Source of the DNA: Clostridia bacterium
Lineage (GTDB): Bacteria > Bacillota > Clostridia > UBA1381 > UBA9506
Assembly (NCBI GenBank): GCA_017416855.1
Contig: JAFQAZ010000012.1
Location: 1 to 33,804 of the forward strand
Direction of reading: 5' to 3'
DNA: 33,804 nucleotides
A model generated the notes under the pieces. That model was not told the origin of the DNA. It ran no database searches and saw only the letters and a program-made list of their open reading frames with translations. Within the stretch, counting starts at the first letter, position 1, and every line of letters begins with the position of its first letter. A program made the position numbers and the translations under genes. Shown here in pieces: positions 7,632-15,442 of this stretch.

Positions 7632-8308
7632 ACAAACAGTACACATTAGAGGTCATTGCCCATATTCATAATGATTTCCACGAAAAATTCGGCATCCCCC
7701 GTCAAAGCGGCTTGGCCGATGTGGAATCGTATATTGTTTTTGAAAAATCCTATTCTATGCCCGAAGCCTTTCGTGGTCTGGAAGATTATTCCCACCTGTG
7801 GCTCATCTGGCAGTTCTCGGAATGTGCCGATGCCGGCTTCCGCCCCACCGTCCGTCCGCCTCGCTTAGGTGGCAACAAACGAATGGGGGTTTTCGCCACA
7901 CGTTCACCCTATCGCCCCAACAGCTTAGGCCTCTCTTCTGTGAAATTGGAAAAAGTGCTTCAAACAGAAGAACACGGCACCGTGCTGGTGGTCACCGGCG
8001 CCGACTTAATGGACGGAACACCCATTTTCGACATTAAGCCATACCTCGCCTATGTGGACAGCCACCCCGAAGCAAAAAGCGGTTTTGCCGAAGACTTTGT
8101 GAATTACGCCCTGACAGTGGAATGCCCGCCTTCCCTGCTGGATATAGTCCCCAAAGAAAAGCAAGCACCTTTACTGCAGGTCCTTGCTGGCGATCCCCGC
8201 CCGGCATACCAGCACGACGAAGAGCGGATTTACAAAATGACCTATGGCTATTACACCGTTCACTTTAAAGTAAAAGACCAAACGCTGACTGTAACAGCAA
8301 TAGAATAG
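7628..8308 (+). CDS. trmO: tRNA (t6A37 N6)-methyltransferase TrmO
   Basis: This 226-residue protein belongs to the TsaA/YaeB/UPF0066 family, which adds a methyl group to t6A37 in certain tRNAs with S-adenosylmethionine as donor. Family signatures are visible: a first strand with an IHNDF..KFGIPRQ segment, YSHLWLIW, then RPPRLGGNKRMGVFATRSPYRPN and DGTPIFDIKPYLAYVD. The length of about 230 residues is normal for the family with its C-terminal extension. It begins inside the last codons of the membrane protein gene and ends before a bidirectional terminator, so the pair forms a two-gene operon. Confidence 0.93.
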   Translation: MNKQYTLEVIAHIHNDFHEKFGIPRQSGLADVESYIVFEKSYSMPEAFRGLEDYSHLWLIWQFSECADAGFRPTVRPPRLGGNKRMGVFATRSPYRPNSLGLSSVKLEKVLQTEEHGTVLVVTGADLMDGTPIFDIKPYLAYVDSHPEAKSGFAEDFVNYALTVECPPSLLDIVPKEKQAPLLQVLAGDPRPAYQHDEERIYKMTYGYYTVHFKVKDQTLTVTAIE

Positions 8309-8313
8309 ACAAA

Positions 8314-8350
8314 AAAATAAGATGCACATTAAAAATGTGCATCTTATTTT
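8314..8350. terminator. Bidirectional terminator between trmO and HU
   Basis: A perfect 17-bp stem (8314-8330 with 8334-8350) with a three-base loop and A/T-rich bases. It lies between two convergent genes. Confidence 0.9.
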
Positions 8351-8364
8351 ATGCTTTTTATTCC

Positions 8365-8640
8365 TTATTTTGCAATAGCATCTTTCAGAGCTTTACCAGC
8401 TTTGAAAGCAGGAACAGTGGTAGCAGCGATTTTGATAGCAGCACCGGTCTGAGGATTCTTACCCTCACGAGCAGCTCTCTTTCTGGTTTCGAAAGTACCG
8501 AAGCCGATCAGAGCGATTTTTTCACCCTTCTTCAGTTCGTCGGTAACAGTTGCGGTGAAAGCAGCTAAAACTTTTTCAGCGTCTTTCTTAGAAACCTCTG
8601 CTTTTGCAGCGATTGCAGCAACTAATTCTGCTTTATTCAT
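8365..8640 (-). CDS. hup: HU family nucleoid DNA-binding protein
   Basis: A 91-residue histone-like protein that bends and compacts DNA as a dimer. It carries the HU signature GFGTFE..KRAAREGKNPQTG and the N-terminal NKAELV..IA pattern. The start at 8640 is set by GGAGG eight or nine bases upstream; the frame can be extended to a TTG at 8649 but that would destroy this spacing. A consensus promoter lies upstream and a strong terminator downstream, so it is a single-gene unit, probably highly expressed. Confidence 0.96.
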   Translation of the reverse strand: MNKAELVAAIAAKAEVSKKDAEKVLAAFTATVTDELKKGEKIALIGFGTFETRKRAAREGKNPQTGAAIKIAATTVPAFKAGKALKDAIAK

Positions 8641-8680
8641 TGTACACAACCTCCAATTTTTTATTTTTTCCTATGTTCTT

Positions 8681-8709
8681 ATTATAACCCTCTGAAAACC
8701 ATTTGTCAA
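8681..8709 (-). promoter_or_regulatory. Consensus promoter of the HU gene
   Basis: On the minus strand TTGACA (8709-8704), exactly 17 bases, TATAAT (8686-8681): a perfect sigma-A promoter, fitting an abundant nucleoid protein. Confidence 0.92.
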
Positions 8710-8904
8710 TGCTGTTTTTACCATATTTTGTGTAGTTTTCAAATAAATTTTATTAAATTCCCCATTTTCTCCAAAAACAGACTGTCATTTTCCGTCATTT
8801 TTACTAAAAACAGTCCTTTTTATGTGCATCTTCGCACCACAAAAGAGGAATTTTCTCCTTATTTTTTACCTCTTTTGCTCCTCGAAAGTCAAAAATTTGT
8901 CGTT

Positions 8905-9540
8905 TTAAAGTGCCAAATCCGGAATTTCATTTAAAGAATCAATGATAAAATCCGGAGCCTCTTCCGTTAACTGTTCCCTGTTAAATGATGTCGTCACCGC
9001 GGCACAACGCATTCCGGCCGCTTTTGCTGCCTGAATCCCGTTAATTGCGTCTTCAATCACAAGACAGCGGGAAGCCTCTGCCTCAAGCAGTCGGGCAGCA
9101 GCCAGAAAAATATCCGGGAACGGTTTTTTGCGCTCTGCATCGTCCCCGCACACCAGGGCATCAAACCAGTCAAGAGGAATATCTGCCCCTTTCATATTGG
9201 CTTCAATCTTAATAAAATCAGCGCTGGAACACAAAGCTACTTTGTGACCTCCTGCTTTTAACGTCGCCAGCACTTCCTTTGCACCGGGATATACCGTTAA
9301 TCCCTCTTTCACATATTCCACATATTTAGCATAGGTTTTATCTTTCATAGCCGGTTCATAGGGCACACCGTATTTTTCTGCCACACCGCCTACAAACCGC
9401 GCTTCACCGGCACCAATAAAGGGGCGAAAATCCTCCAGTTTTGCCTGTATCCCGTATTCTGCCAAAACCTCTATCGCCGCACGCTTTGTTACCGGTTCGG
9501 AATAAACCAGTACCCCATCCATATCAAACAAATAATTCAA
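8905..9540 (-). CDS. HAD-superfamily phosphatase/phosphomutase (beta-phosphoglucomutase-like)
   Basis: A 211-residue HAD hydrolase. Motif I is FDMDGVL (Asp6 nucleophile, Asp8), motif II sits in ALCSSAD, the Lys of motif III in KKPFPDIF, and motif IV in CLVIEDAINGI. The cap after motif I is of the small helical type used by beta-phosphoglucomutase and sugar phosphatases. Translation probably starts at the TTG at 9540: GGAGGAAGC is correctly spaced before it and overlaps the stop of the upstream isomerase-like gene, whereas an upstream TTG at 9558 would include the Shine-Dalgarno in the protein. The arrangement suggests coupling with that gene. The substrate is unknown. Confidence 0.85.
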   Translation of the reverse strand: MNYLFDMDGVLVYSEPVTKRAAIEVLAEYGIQAKLEDFRPFIGAGEARFVGGVAEKYGVPYEPAMKDKTYAKYVEYVKEGLTVYPGAKEVLATLKAGGHKVALCSSADFIKIEANMKGADIPLDWFDALVCGDDAERKKPFPDIFLAAARLLEAEASRCLVIEDAINGIQAAKAAGMRCAAVTTSFNREQLTEEAPDFIIDSLNEIPDLAL

Positions 9541-9551
9541 TGTGCTTCCTC

Positions 9552-10301
9552 CTAACAACCGGATGTAAAAATATCACTCATCCATTCACGCATCAATGCG
9601 CATTCTGAGTCAAACTCCGCTATGTCACAATCCTTAAACAAAAGGGTACCACTTGCCTGTCCCTTCAAAACTTTTAAATATTGCTGCCACTCATCTTTTC
9701 CTTCCATAATGGTGCTGCAACCTTCCGATGACTCTTTATAGGAAACGTACACGTGATGTACATAGGGAGCCAGCATTTTCAAATCAAAAATATTATAAAT
9801 TAAAGAAGATGTCCGGTTCGGCTGCCAGATCAACCGTACATTCTTCCGATTAACCGTTTCTAAAAACCGACCGGTTTTGATGTAATCTTCTAAAAGGGTA
9901 TCCCGATGATAGGCAAAACATACCGTTATATTTCTTGCCGCAGCTAAATCAGCCAGACTCTGCACTTTCTCTGCGAGACTCATCAGCAAATCCTCTGTTC
10001 CGTTTCCTTTTGTTCCCAACGAAAGCACCACCGCATCTGTATGCAAGGCCTCCGCCACTTCCAGCACCTGAGAAAATGTCCATTCCGATGCCTTTTGTAC
10101 ATCAAATACGGAATGATAGGCTGCTATCTGAATCCCTTTGGCCGCCGTTTTCTCATAAACGGCTTCTGCTCCCGGAGCGTCTCCCCGTTTAATATGAGCT
10201 TCATCCCATTCAATGACAGTCAGGGAATTTTTTTCTGCCAGTTCTAAAATGTTTTCTACTGAAAGGTCCGGCAAAGTTACCGATGTTACGCCAAGCAGCA
10301 T
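9552..10301 (-). CDS. Sugar phosphate isomerase/epimerase-like TIM-barrel protein
   Basis: A 249-residue protein of the xylose isomerase-like/AP endonuclease 2 family. The barrel pattern is seen in VTSVTLPDLSVENILELAEKN, IEWDEAH, IAAYHSVFD, VVLSLGTKG, CFAYHRDT, RLIWQPN and HHVYVSYK. Candidate metal or substrate residues are the Glu and Asp of the second strand and the His residues of AYHS and AYHRD. It stops at the Shine-Dalgarno of the HAD gene, so the two form a pair, perhaps a phosphorylated sugar pathway. A hairpin (10339-10368) precedes it. Reaction and substrate cannot be assigned. Confidence 0.72.
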   Translation of the reverse strand: MLLGVTSVTLPDLSVENILELAEKNSLTVIEWDEAHIKRGDAPGAEAVYEKTAAKGIQIAAYHSVFDVQKASEWTFSQVLEVAEALHTDAVVLSLGTKGNGTEDLLMSLAEKVQSLADLAAARNITVCFAYHRDTLLEDYIKTGRFLETVNRKNVRLIWQPNRTSSLIYNIFDLKMLAPYVHHVYVSYKESSEGCSTIMEGKDEWQQYLKVLKGQASGTLLFKDCDIAEFDSECALMREWMSDIFTSGC

Positions 10302-10338
10302 ATGTTCACGCCTTTCCGCCCGTAAAATTGAACTGATA

Positions 10339-10368
10339 TTTTTCTGTTTCCGGGCCCAAACAGAAAAA
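10339..10368. other. Hairpin upstream of the isomerase-like gene
   Basis: An 11-bp perfect stem (10339-10349/10358-10368) with loop CCGGGCCC, 38 bases before the start codon on the minus strand. A/T runs close the stem on both sides, so it may be a terminator or a leader structure. Confidence 0.4.
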
Positions 10369-10425
10369 CCAAATACACTCTACTATATGTTGTATTATAT
10401 TGTACCCGATTCTGGAAAAACAAAC

Positions 10426-10497
10426 AAGACGCATATATACCAATCTTTTTTTCGATTATTTGTGTAATCTACTCAAAAACCGCTATATATGCGTCTT
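10426..10497 (-). terminator. Inverted repeat downstream of xerD, possible terminator
   Basis: A perfect 14-bp inverted repeat (10426-10439 and 10484-10497) encloses a 44-base loop with a smaller AATC/GATT hairpin around an A run. It starts 27 bases after the xerD stop and is followed on the minus strand by a T-rich stretch, so it may end the spoIIM-xerD transcript. The loop is longer than usual for an intrinsic terminator. Confidence 0.45.
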
Positions 10498-10523
10498 TCA
10501 GACAAAAATATGTTAAATATTTC

Positions 10524-11405
10524 CTATGCCCGGGGGTGCGCTTTAGCATACACTTCCTGCAGCTTGCTGTTTACCAGATGCACATAAATCTGGGTGGTGG
10601 ATACATCTGCATGTCCCAGCATGGATTGAACAGAATGTAAGTCTGCACCGTTTTCCAGTAAATGGGCCGCAAAAGAGTGCCGCAAGGTATGTGGCGTGAT
10701 GGACTTTTCAATGCCGGCCTCTTTGGCATACTGCTTTAACAGCTTCCAAAAACCCTGACGGGACATCCTCTGACCGGATAAATTAAGAAACAAAGCCTGT
10801 TCTCCGGGAGTTGCAGCAAGCAAGGGTCGTGCCTTTTGTACATAAGCCGTCAACGCCTCGGTACACAGTTTTCCGAAAGGAATAATCCGATCAGTACCCG
10901 TTTTTTCGCAATGAATAAACCCTATTTCCAGATTCACTTCATTAATATCCAGTTCCAATAGCTCTGTCACCCGTATACCCGTGGCATATAAAAGCTCCAG
11001 CATTGCTTTATCCCTGATTCCCTTTAAGTCGCTGGGAACAGGTTGTTCCAACAACCGCTCCATCTCACCTGGAGAAAGCACCTGCGGCAACTTTTTCTCC
11101 ACCTTGGGCAAATGAATCCCCAGCGTGGGGTTGCTGCCAACCTTGCCACTTTCCAATAAATAGGCATAAAAATTCTTTAATGATGCCAATTCACGACAAA
11201 CGGTAGAGTTGGCACGACCGGCTTTTTGAAGAAAAGAAAAATAGGATTCTAAATTCTTCTGCTCGGCTGTAAGCGGATCAACCCCCTCTTTTGCAGCATA
11301 CTGCAAAAAGGCGCAGATATCGTGCTGATAAGAATCCAGGGTGTTTTTCGTCAGTTTCTTCTTTTTATCCAGATACTCAATAAAACTGTGTACTGTTTCC
11401 AACAT
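10524..11405 (-). CDS. xerD: Site-specific tyrosine recombinase XerD
   Basis: This 293-residue protein resolves chromosome dimers at dif together with XerC. The N-terminal SAM-like core-binding domain covers about 1-90 and the catalytic domain about 105-290. The active-site set is complete: Arg145 (ATGIRVTE), Lys168, His239 and Arg242 (HTLRHSF), His265 (LGHADVSTTQIY) and Tyr274. GAAAGGAAC precedes the ATG. It lies just downstream of spoIIM, the order seen in spore-forming Bacillota, which supports a housekeeping XerD rather than the integrase of the nearby island. Confidence 0.93.
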   Translation of the reverse strand: MLETVHSFIEYLDKKKKLTKNTLDSYQHDICAFLQYAAKEGVDPLTAEQKNLESYFSFLQKAGRANSTVCRELASLKNFYAYLLESGKVGSNPTLGIHLPKVEKKLPQVLSPGEMERLLEQPVPSDLKGIRDKAMLELLYATGIRVTELLELDINEVNLEIGFIHCEKTGTDRIIPFGKLCTEALTAYVQKARPLLAATPGEQALFLNLSGQRMSRQGFWKLLKQYAKEAGIEKSITPHTLRHSFAAHLLENGADLHSVQSMLGHADVSTTQIYVHLVNSKLQEVYAKAHPRA

Positions 11406-11443
11406 AACTGTTCCTTTCTTATGTATACAGTCGCTCTTGCCGC

Positions 11444-12097
11444 TTAAAACAAACCGGCAATCAAACGGATCAAAACAGGCTCAACATACGACTGCATCAA
11501 TACCGACAACACCGTTATTGCATAAAATACCAGTAGTTTTCCTGAAAATAACGGTAGTTTTCTGGTGAATAATAATTTTTCTTTCGTCAAAGATAACGAA
11601 AACGAGAGGCAAGCAACACACAAAGCGAGATAACAAGGCGCCAGCAACAAATAGTGAGGTAGCATCCCCGCTACTAAAAACAAAACAGCCTTTGCTCCAT
11701 ACAAGCGAAACATAAAAAACAAAGTAAAGCAATGCATAAATCCCTGCACAGATGCAAAACCAGCCACAAACGGCGCCCCGATTACCATTACTGAAAGCAT
11801 AAACAAAAGACACACATTTTGCAGATTCTGCCGAAGCCCGGTGAAAAAAACCACTTTAGCATCTGCACCCTGAACGCTCATATTATGAAAAAAATCATTC
11901 ATATATAAAAGCAGTTCCTCACAGGAAAGCTCAGACATTGTAAAAACAAACACCGCAGCCAGAATACCCCCTGCCAGAAACGAAGCCAGTACCGTAATAT
12001 ACAGAGCCCTTTCTGCCTGTATGCAGTTTACAATATACTTGAGCCAATGATTCGATTGCTTCAAAACATTCCCTCTTTTCTTATCAAACGGTTTCAT
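11444..12097 (-). CDS. spoIIM: Stage II sporulation protein M
   Basis: A 217-residue polytopic membrane protein of the SpoIIM/DUF95 family, part of the SpoIIDMP machine that drives membrane migration during engulfment. About five hydrophobic segments can be seen (roughly 35-58, 85-110, 110-135, 135-165 and 185-210). The phrase APFVAGFASVQGF and the large loop between the first two helices fit the family. The ATG at 12097 is chosen over the GTG at 12100; AGGAT lies upstream. The adjacent xerD confirms the usual clostridial neighbourhood and indicates a sporulating ancestry. Confidence 0.87.
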   Translation of the reverse strand: MKPFDKKRGNVLKQSNHWLKYIVNCIQAERALYITVLASFLAGGILAAVFVFTMSELSCEELLLYMNDFFHNMSVQGADAKVVFFTGLRQNLQNVCLLFMLSVMVIGAPFVAGFASVQGFMHCFTLFFMFRLYGAKAVLFLVAGMLPHYLLLAPCYLALCVACLSFSLSLTKEKLLFTRKLPLFSGKLLVFYAITVLSVLMQSYVEPVLIRLIAGLF

Positions 12098-12384
12098 CAC
12101 TTTTATCCTATGATAAGAAAGAGTAAAAAATAACCACTTGTCCTTTTTTGAGGAAAAAAAACCGGCTCCATCACAAGACGAAACCTGTTGTCAAAAAAGT
12201 GTTACCATAACATTATAACGAATGTATTTCCAAAAATCAAGGATAATTTTTTGAAAAAAACAACTTTTTTTAGTGCTCTTGTTGTCCTAAAAAAAACCAT
12301 CACAAGATATTGTGTTTTCCACATTTTTCACAAAAAAATCGAAAAAAAGTTTAAAAATTTTTCTCGATTTCTTAAAAAAATCTA

Positions 12385-12413
12385 TTGACAAACGCACTTT
12401 TAACTGCTATAAT
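12385..12413 (+). promoter_or_regulatory. Promoter of the tRNA cluster
   Basis: TTGACA (12385-12390), a 17-base spacer and TATAAT (12408-12413), 29 bases before the first tRNA. The 12098-12384 stretch upstream is A/T-rich and I see no gene in it. Confidence 0.92.
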
Positions 12414-12442
12414 AGCTTAGTCGGTATGTGTAGGCGACATCT

Positions 12443-12516
12443 GCGGGTGTAGTTCAATGGTAGAATCTCAGCCTTCCAAGCTGATTGTGTGGGTTCGATT
12501 CCCATCACCCGCTCCA
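12443..12516 (+). tRNA. tRNA-Gly (TCC)
   Basis: A 74-nt cloverleaf with acceptor GCGGGTG/CACCCGC, anticodon loop reading TCC, T-loop TTCGATT and encoded CCA. First gene of the six-tRNA operon. Confidence 0.95.
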
Positions 12517-12541
12517 CAGCTTAAAAATACCTGTCGAATAT

Positions 12542-12618
<77 letters not shown>

Positions 12619-12631
12619 CTTTTGCTTATAT

Positions 12632-12709
12632 GGTGGGTATAGCTCAGTTGGTTAGAGCGCTAGATTGTGGCTCTAGAGGTCGTCGGTTCGACTCCGATTA
12701 CCCACCCCA
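12632..12709 (+). tRNA. tRNA-His (GTG)
   Basis: A cloverleaf with acceptor GTGGGTA/TACCCAC, the extra 5' G (12632) opposite discriminator C that marks tRNA-His, anticodon GTG and encoded CCA. Confidence 0.95.
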
Positions 12710-12758
12710 GATACATATTTTCTCATTTTGGGGAAACACTTTAATTATTCGGCAATAT

Positions 12759-12835
12759 TGGGATGTCGCCAAGTTGGTAAGGCACCGGATTCTGGTTCCG
12801 GCATTTCGAGGGTTCGAGTCCTTCCATCCCAGCCA
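12759..12835 (+). tRNA. tRNA-Gln (CTG)
   Basis: A cloverleaf with acceptor TGGGATG/CATCCCA, anticodon CTG in stem CCGGA/TCCGG, encoded CCA. A near-duplicate with TTG follows 27 bases later. Confidence 0.94.
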
Positions 12836-12862
12836 ATTACAATTTCATTTGTCTTGGGATGT

Positions 12863-12939
12863 TGGGATGTAGCCAAGTCGGTAAGGCACCAGACTTTGAC
12901 TCTGGCATTTCGTAGGTTCGAGTCCTGCCATCCCAGCCA
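12863..12939 (+). tRNA. tRNA-Gln (TTG)
   Basis: The same acceptor as the preceding tRNA-Gln; anticodon stem CCAGA/TCTGG with TTG; encoded CCA. The bases just upstream repeat CTTGGGATG, a trace of tandem duplication of the Gln tRNA. Confidence 0.94.
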
Positions 12940-12942
12940 TAT

Positions 12943-13018
12943 GGGCCATTAGCTCAGTCGGCAGAGCACTTGACTTTTAATCAAGGTGTCCGCGGTTCGA
13001 ATCCGCGATGGCTCACCA
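12943..13018 (+). tRNA. tRNA-Lys (TTT)
   Basis: A 76-nt cloverleaf with acceptor GGGCCAT/ATGGCTC, anticodon TTT, encoded CCA; last tRNA of the operon. Its final seven bases and the following terminator are copied at 18630-18679, so this is the left edge of the catabolic island. Confidence 0.95.
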
Positions 13019-13061
13019 AAAACCGCTTAAATCTTAGGATTTAAGCGGTTTTTTCTATGTC
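13012..13061 (+). repeat. 50-bp direct repeat, left copy (tRNA-Lys tail plus terminator)
   Basis: Fifty bases identical to 18630-18679, starting in the tRNA-Lys acceptor stem (CTCACCA) and running through the terminator to CTATGTC. Weaker similarity continues for about 20 bases. Such a pair is what integration next to a tRNA would leave, though unequal recombination could also produce it. Confidence 0.85.
13019..13056 (+). terminator. Terminator of the tRNA operon
   Basis: Stem AACCGCTTAAATC/GATTTAAGCGGTT with loop TTAG, followed by TTTTTT: a textbook intrinsic terminator directly after tRNA-Lys. Confidence 0.92.
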
Positions 13062-13137
13062 CGGAAAGTGTTTTGCTGAGCACTTGATTTTTGGCAAAAA
13101 AATCAAAAATCAAGGAGACAGAAAAATGAAGAAAATG

Positions 13138-13170
13138 ACAAAAGGGGACGTACCTTTTTGTCCCTTTTGT
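13138..13170. repeat. REP-like GGGGACG hairpin, left edge of island
   Basis: Arms ACAAAAGGG and CCCTTTTGT flank a core with GGGGACGTACC. The style matches clostridial REP-type repeats built on AGGGGACG...TGTCCC. It ends three bases before the stop of the dehydrogenase gene and may also act as its terminator. A related tandem pair stands at 18472-18500. Confidence 0.6.
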
Positions 13171-13172
13171 CC

Positions 13173-14345
13173 TTATTTATTTAAAACCACTTCATTATAG
13201 GCCTCTTCTATATACTCTTCCAGCAAATCGTTTTGGTAGAGATATTCAAGCAGTGTATATCTGACACGGAATGTTCTGCCGCGCAGGCAGCCTTCAACAA
13301 ATTTATCATATTCAGGCGCTGTCATTGGAAGTTTGAGAGTTTTCTGCAAATCAAGAATACGCTCAAATGCAGGAAGATACTTTTCAATAAGCTTCTTAAT
13401 CTCCATATCATCTGTTTCTTTGTATAGCTTTTTATACATCGAGATTGCCACAAAGGTTGCTGCACCTACATCATGTCCGTGAAGTTGCAGTTCTCTGCCG
13501 TTTTCAAGATCCATTATCTCCCAGGTTTGTCCTATCATATGTTCAGTACCTGATGCAGGACGCGAACTACCGCTGTAAGCAATACCCATTCCGGAGGTGA
13601 TAAGACCGTTTACTATTTTTTCAATAGAGTCCGCCTTTCTCTCAAAAAGAGAGTATGCTTCATCAATACATTGGCTTGTAACATTGAGCACCATGTCTGC
13701 AATTTTTTCGCAATAATACTCACCCGTATGCATTGCAGAAAGCTCCCAATCAAGAATAGCAATATATTTTCCTATCATATCGCCAACGCCTGCTGTAAGA
13801 AGCTCGTATGGCGCATCTTTGCAGATTGCAGTATCAATAATTATATGACGTGCTATTGAGCACTGATACACAATCTTTGTTTTTCCAACTAAAAGTGGCG
13901 CAACAACAGAAGCATAACCATCCATAGAGGGAGCAGTTCCTACTATGCCATACTCAACACCGAGTCTGTAGCTTACCATACGGCATATATCATTTACTGA
14001 TCCGCTTCCAACAGCGAGGATATAATCGGGAAGGTCGCTCATTGCGTTTATGTCATATAATTCCCTATCAATACCTGCTTCAATTAAAACTCGTCCTATA
14101 TTGGTATCAGTGGGGTGTGCAGGACTTTTTAGAATGAATTTGTGTGAAAGACTTCCTGCTTCTTTAAGTAGCTGCTCCACTCTCTTCCCTGCCACTTCAT
14201 ATGTATTTTCATCAGAAACCATAAAAATTCTGTTATAGTTTTTTAAGATATCTGCCACCTTTTCCACTGCACCGGCAGACACTTCAATGCACTCAACCGG
14301 CGCTGTATGCACCTTTTGAGTACATGTGCAATCCATTTTCATCAT
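13173..14345 (-). CDS. egsA: sn-glycerol-1-phosphate dehydrogenase (AraM/EgsA-like)
   Basis: A 390-residue iron-type alcohol dehydrogenase relative that would reduce dihydroxyacetone phosphate to sn-glycerol 1-phosphate with NAD(P)H. The nucleotide-binding GSGS (113-116) is followed by the AraM-like GTAPSMDGYAS, and the metal ligands are expected at Asp189 (GVGDMIGK), His269 (SGTEHM) and His289 (LHGHDVG). Translation starts at 14345: AAGGAGG lies eight bases upstream, while the longer frame to 14372 would run into the upstream stop. It is the last gene of the island operon. Bacterial AraM genes often sit in sugar operons; a sugar-derived dehydrogenase role is also possible here. Confidence 0.85.
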   Translation of the reverse strand: MMKMDCTCTQKVHTAPVECIEVSAGAVEKVADILKNYNRIFMVSDENTYEVAGKRVEQLLKEAGSLSHKFILKSPAHPTDTNIGRVLIEAGIDRELYDINAMSDLPDYILAVGSGSVNDICRMVSYRLGVEYGIVGTAPSMDGYASVVAPLLVGKTKIVYQCSIARHIIIDTAICKDAPYELLTAGVGDMIGKYIAILDWELSAMHTGEYYCEKIADMVLNVTSQCIDEAYSLFERKADSIEKIVNGLITSGMGIAYSGSSRPASGTEHMIGQTWEIMDLENGRELQLHGHDVGAATFVAISMYKKLYKETDDMEIKKLIEKYLPAFERILDLQKTLKLPMTAPEYDKFVEGCLRGRTFRVRYTLLEYLYQNDLLEEYIEEAYNEVVLNK

Positions 14346-14361
14346 AAGAGGTTCCTCCTTG

Positions 14362-15423
14362 TTAATCATCAATTTCTATTTCTGTTATTCCGTTTTTATA
14401 TGCTTCAACAAGCGCAAGCATAATACAACCGTAGGAATGAACCTCATCATCCTGAGGAAATTTCTCTGTAATATACGCTTTGGGAGTGCCCTTTTCTTTT
14501 CCTGTTCCGGGACAAAGACATCCAGGGCAGGACATACGAGTCATAAAATCACTTGTAATACAATATTTTGAAAGAGCATCTATTCCTTTTTTAAAGGCTT
14601 GTATATAACGCTCTCCCTTTAGAATCCCACACCTTATGCCAACTCCTAAGCCGTAAAGTATAAGTCCTGTACCTGATGATTCATACCATGCAAGCTCCTC
14701 GGGAATTTCCTGCCTCCATAAGCCTCTCTCAGTCTGATTTTCAACAAGAGCATCGCTATGAGCTATGTAATACACGAGAGCTTTTTCTTTATATGGAGAA
14801 TTATCGGGAAGATGCTGAACAAGTTCTGTTATACCCACATATCCCCATCCGTTTCCCCGGCTCCAATGATCACCTGAAACTCTTCTCGGGTCTTGCAAGA
14901 AACCTTTTGTCTGGTGAAGAAGTCCGTTTGTTTTATCCATAAATATATCATATGATTTAAAGCATAATTCTGCAGCATAGTCAATATATTTCTGCTCTCC
15001 GAGGGTTTTTCCTATGTAGAGCATAAAAGGAGTTACAAAAGCAACTGTATCAATCCAGATAAGGTTGCTATATAAAGGATTCGAAAGTATTCCTTCCTCA
15101 CTATGAGGGGAATTCATTGTTATTTCAGCATATTTGCGAAGCTCTTGAGCCGTATTAGGCATATAACCGTTACAGAAAAGCCATGCCTTTGCAATTCCGC
15201 CTACTCTGTATGCTTCAAAATTATATTGGGGATGGTCAAATTTATCGGGATATAGATTTAGATAATTCCTGCATTTATTAATTAATTCTTCATTTTTTTC
15301 AGCATCCGCGGTCTGAGCCAGGGCATAATATGCCAGAATTCCATAGTAATGCTCAATAACACTATGCCTTGCTTCGTAACGGTTAAAAATCTTTACTGCC
15401 GCTGTGAGTGAATTTACTAACAT
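14362..15423 (-). CDS. GH88/GH105-like unsaturated glycuronyl hydrolase
   Basis: A 353-residue alpha/alpha-barrel protein. HWSRGNGWGYVGI (186-198) is the hallmark of unsaturated rhamnogalacturonyl and glucuronyl hydrolases, and WIDT (Asp125) fits the catalytic aspartate. These enzymes hydrate the unsaturated uronic acid left by polysaccharide lyases and release the next sugar. There is no signal peptide, so it probably acts in the cytoplasm on imported disaccharides. The start at 15423 follows AAAGGCGG; the frame could extend to 15465, but that would overlap the preceding gene. It is followed after 16 bases by the dehydrogenase gene. No lyase or transporter is present in the island. Confidence 0.85.
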   Translation of the reverse strand: MLVNSLTAAVKIFNRYEARHSVIEHYYGILAYYALAQTADAEKNEELINKCRNYLNLYPDKFDHPQYNFEAYRVGGIAKAWLFCNGYMPNTAQELRKYAEITMNSPHSEEGILSNPLYSNLIWIDTVAFVTPFMLYIGKTLGEQKYIDYAAELCFKSYDIFMDKTNGLLHQTKGFLQDPRRVSGDHWSRGNGWGYVGITELVQHLPDNSPYKEKALVYYIAHSDALVENQTERGLWRQEIPEELAWYESSGTGLILYGLGVGIRCGILKGERYIQAFKKGIDALSKYCITSDFMTRMSCPGCLCPGTGKEKGTPKAYITEKFPQDDEVHSYGCIMLALVEAYKNGITEIEIDD

Positions 15424-15442
15424 TGCTTTTACCGCCTTTCTT

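Noticed and set aside
10524-11405. The tyrosine recombinase as integrase of the adjacent island
   Set aside because: It pairs with spoIIM in the conserved order and has normal XerD length and residues; it lies outside the direct repeats.
12188-12388. A 66-codon frame between spoIIM and the tRNA cluster
   Set aside because: Lys/Phe-rich translation of A/T homopolymer DNA, no ribosome binding site, ends in the tRNA promoter.
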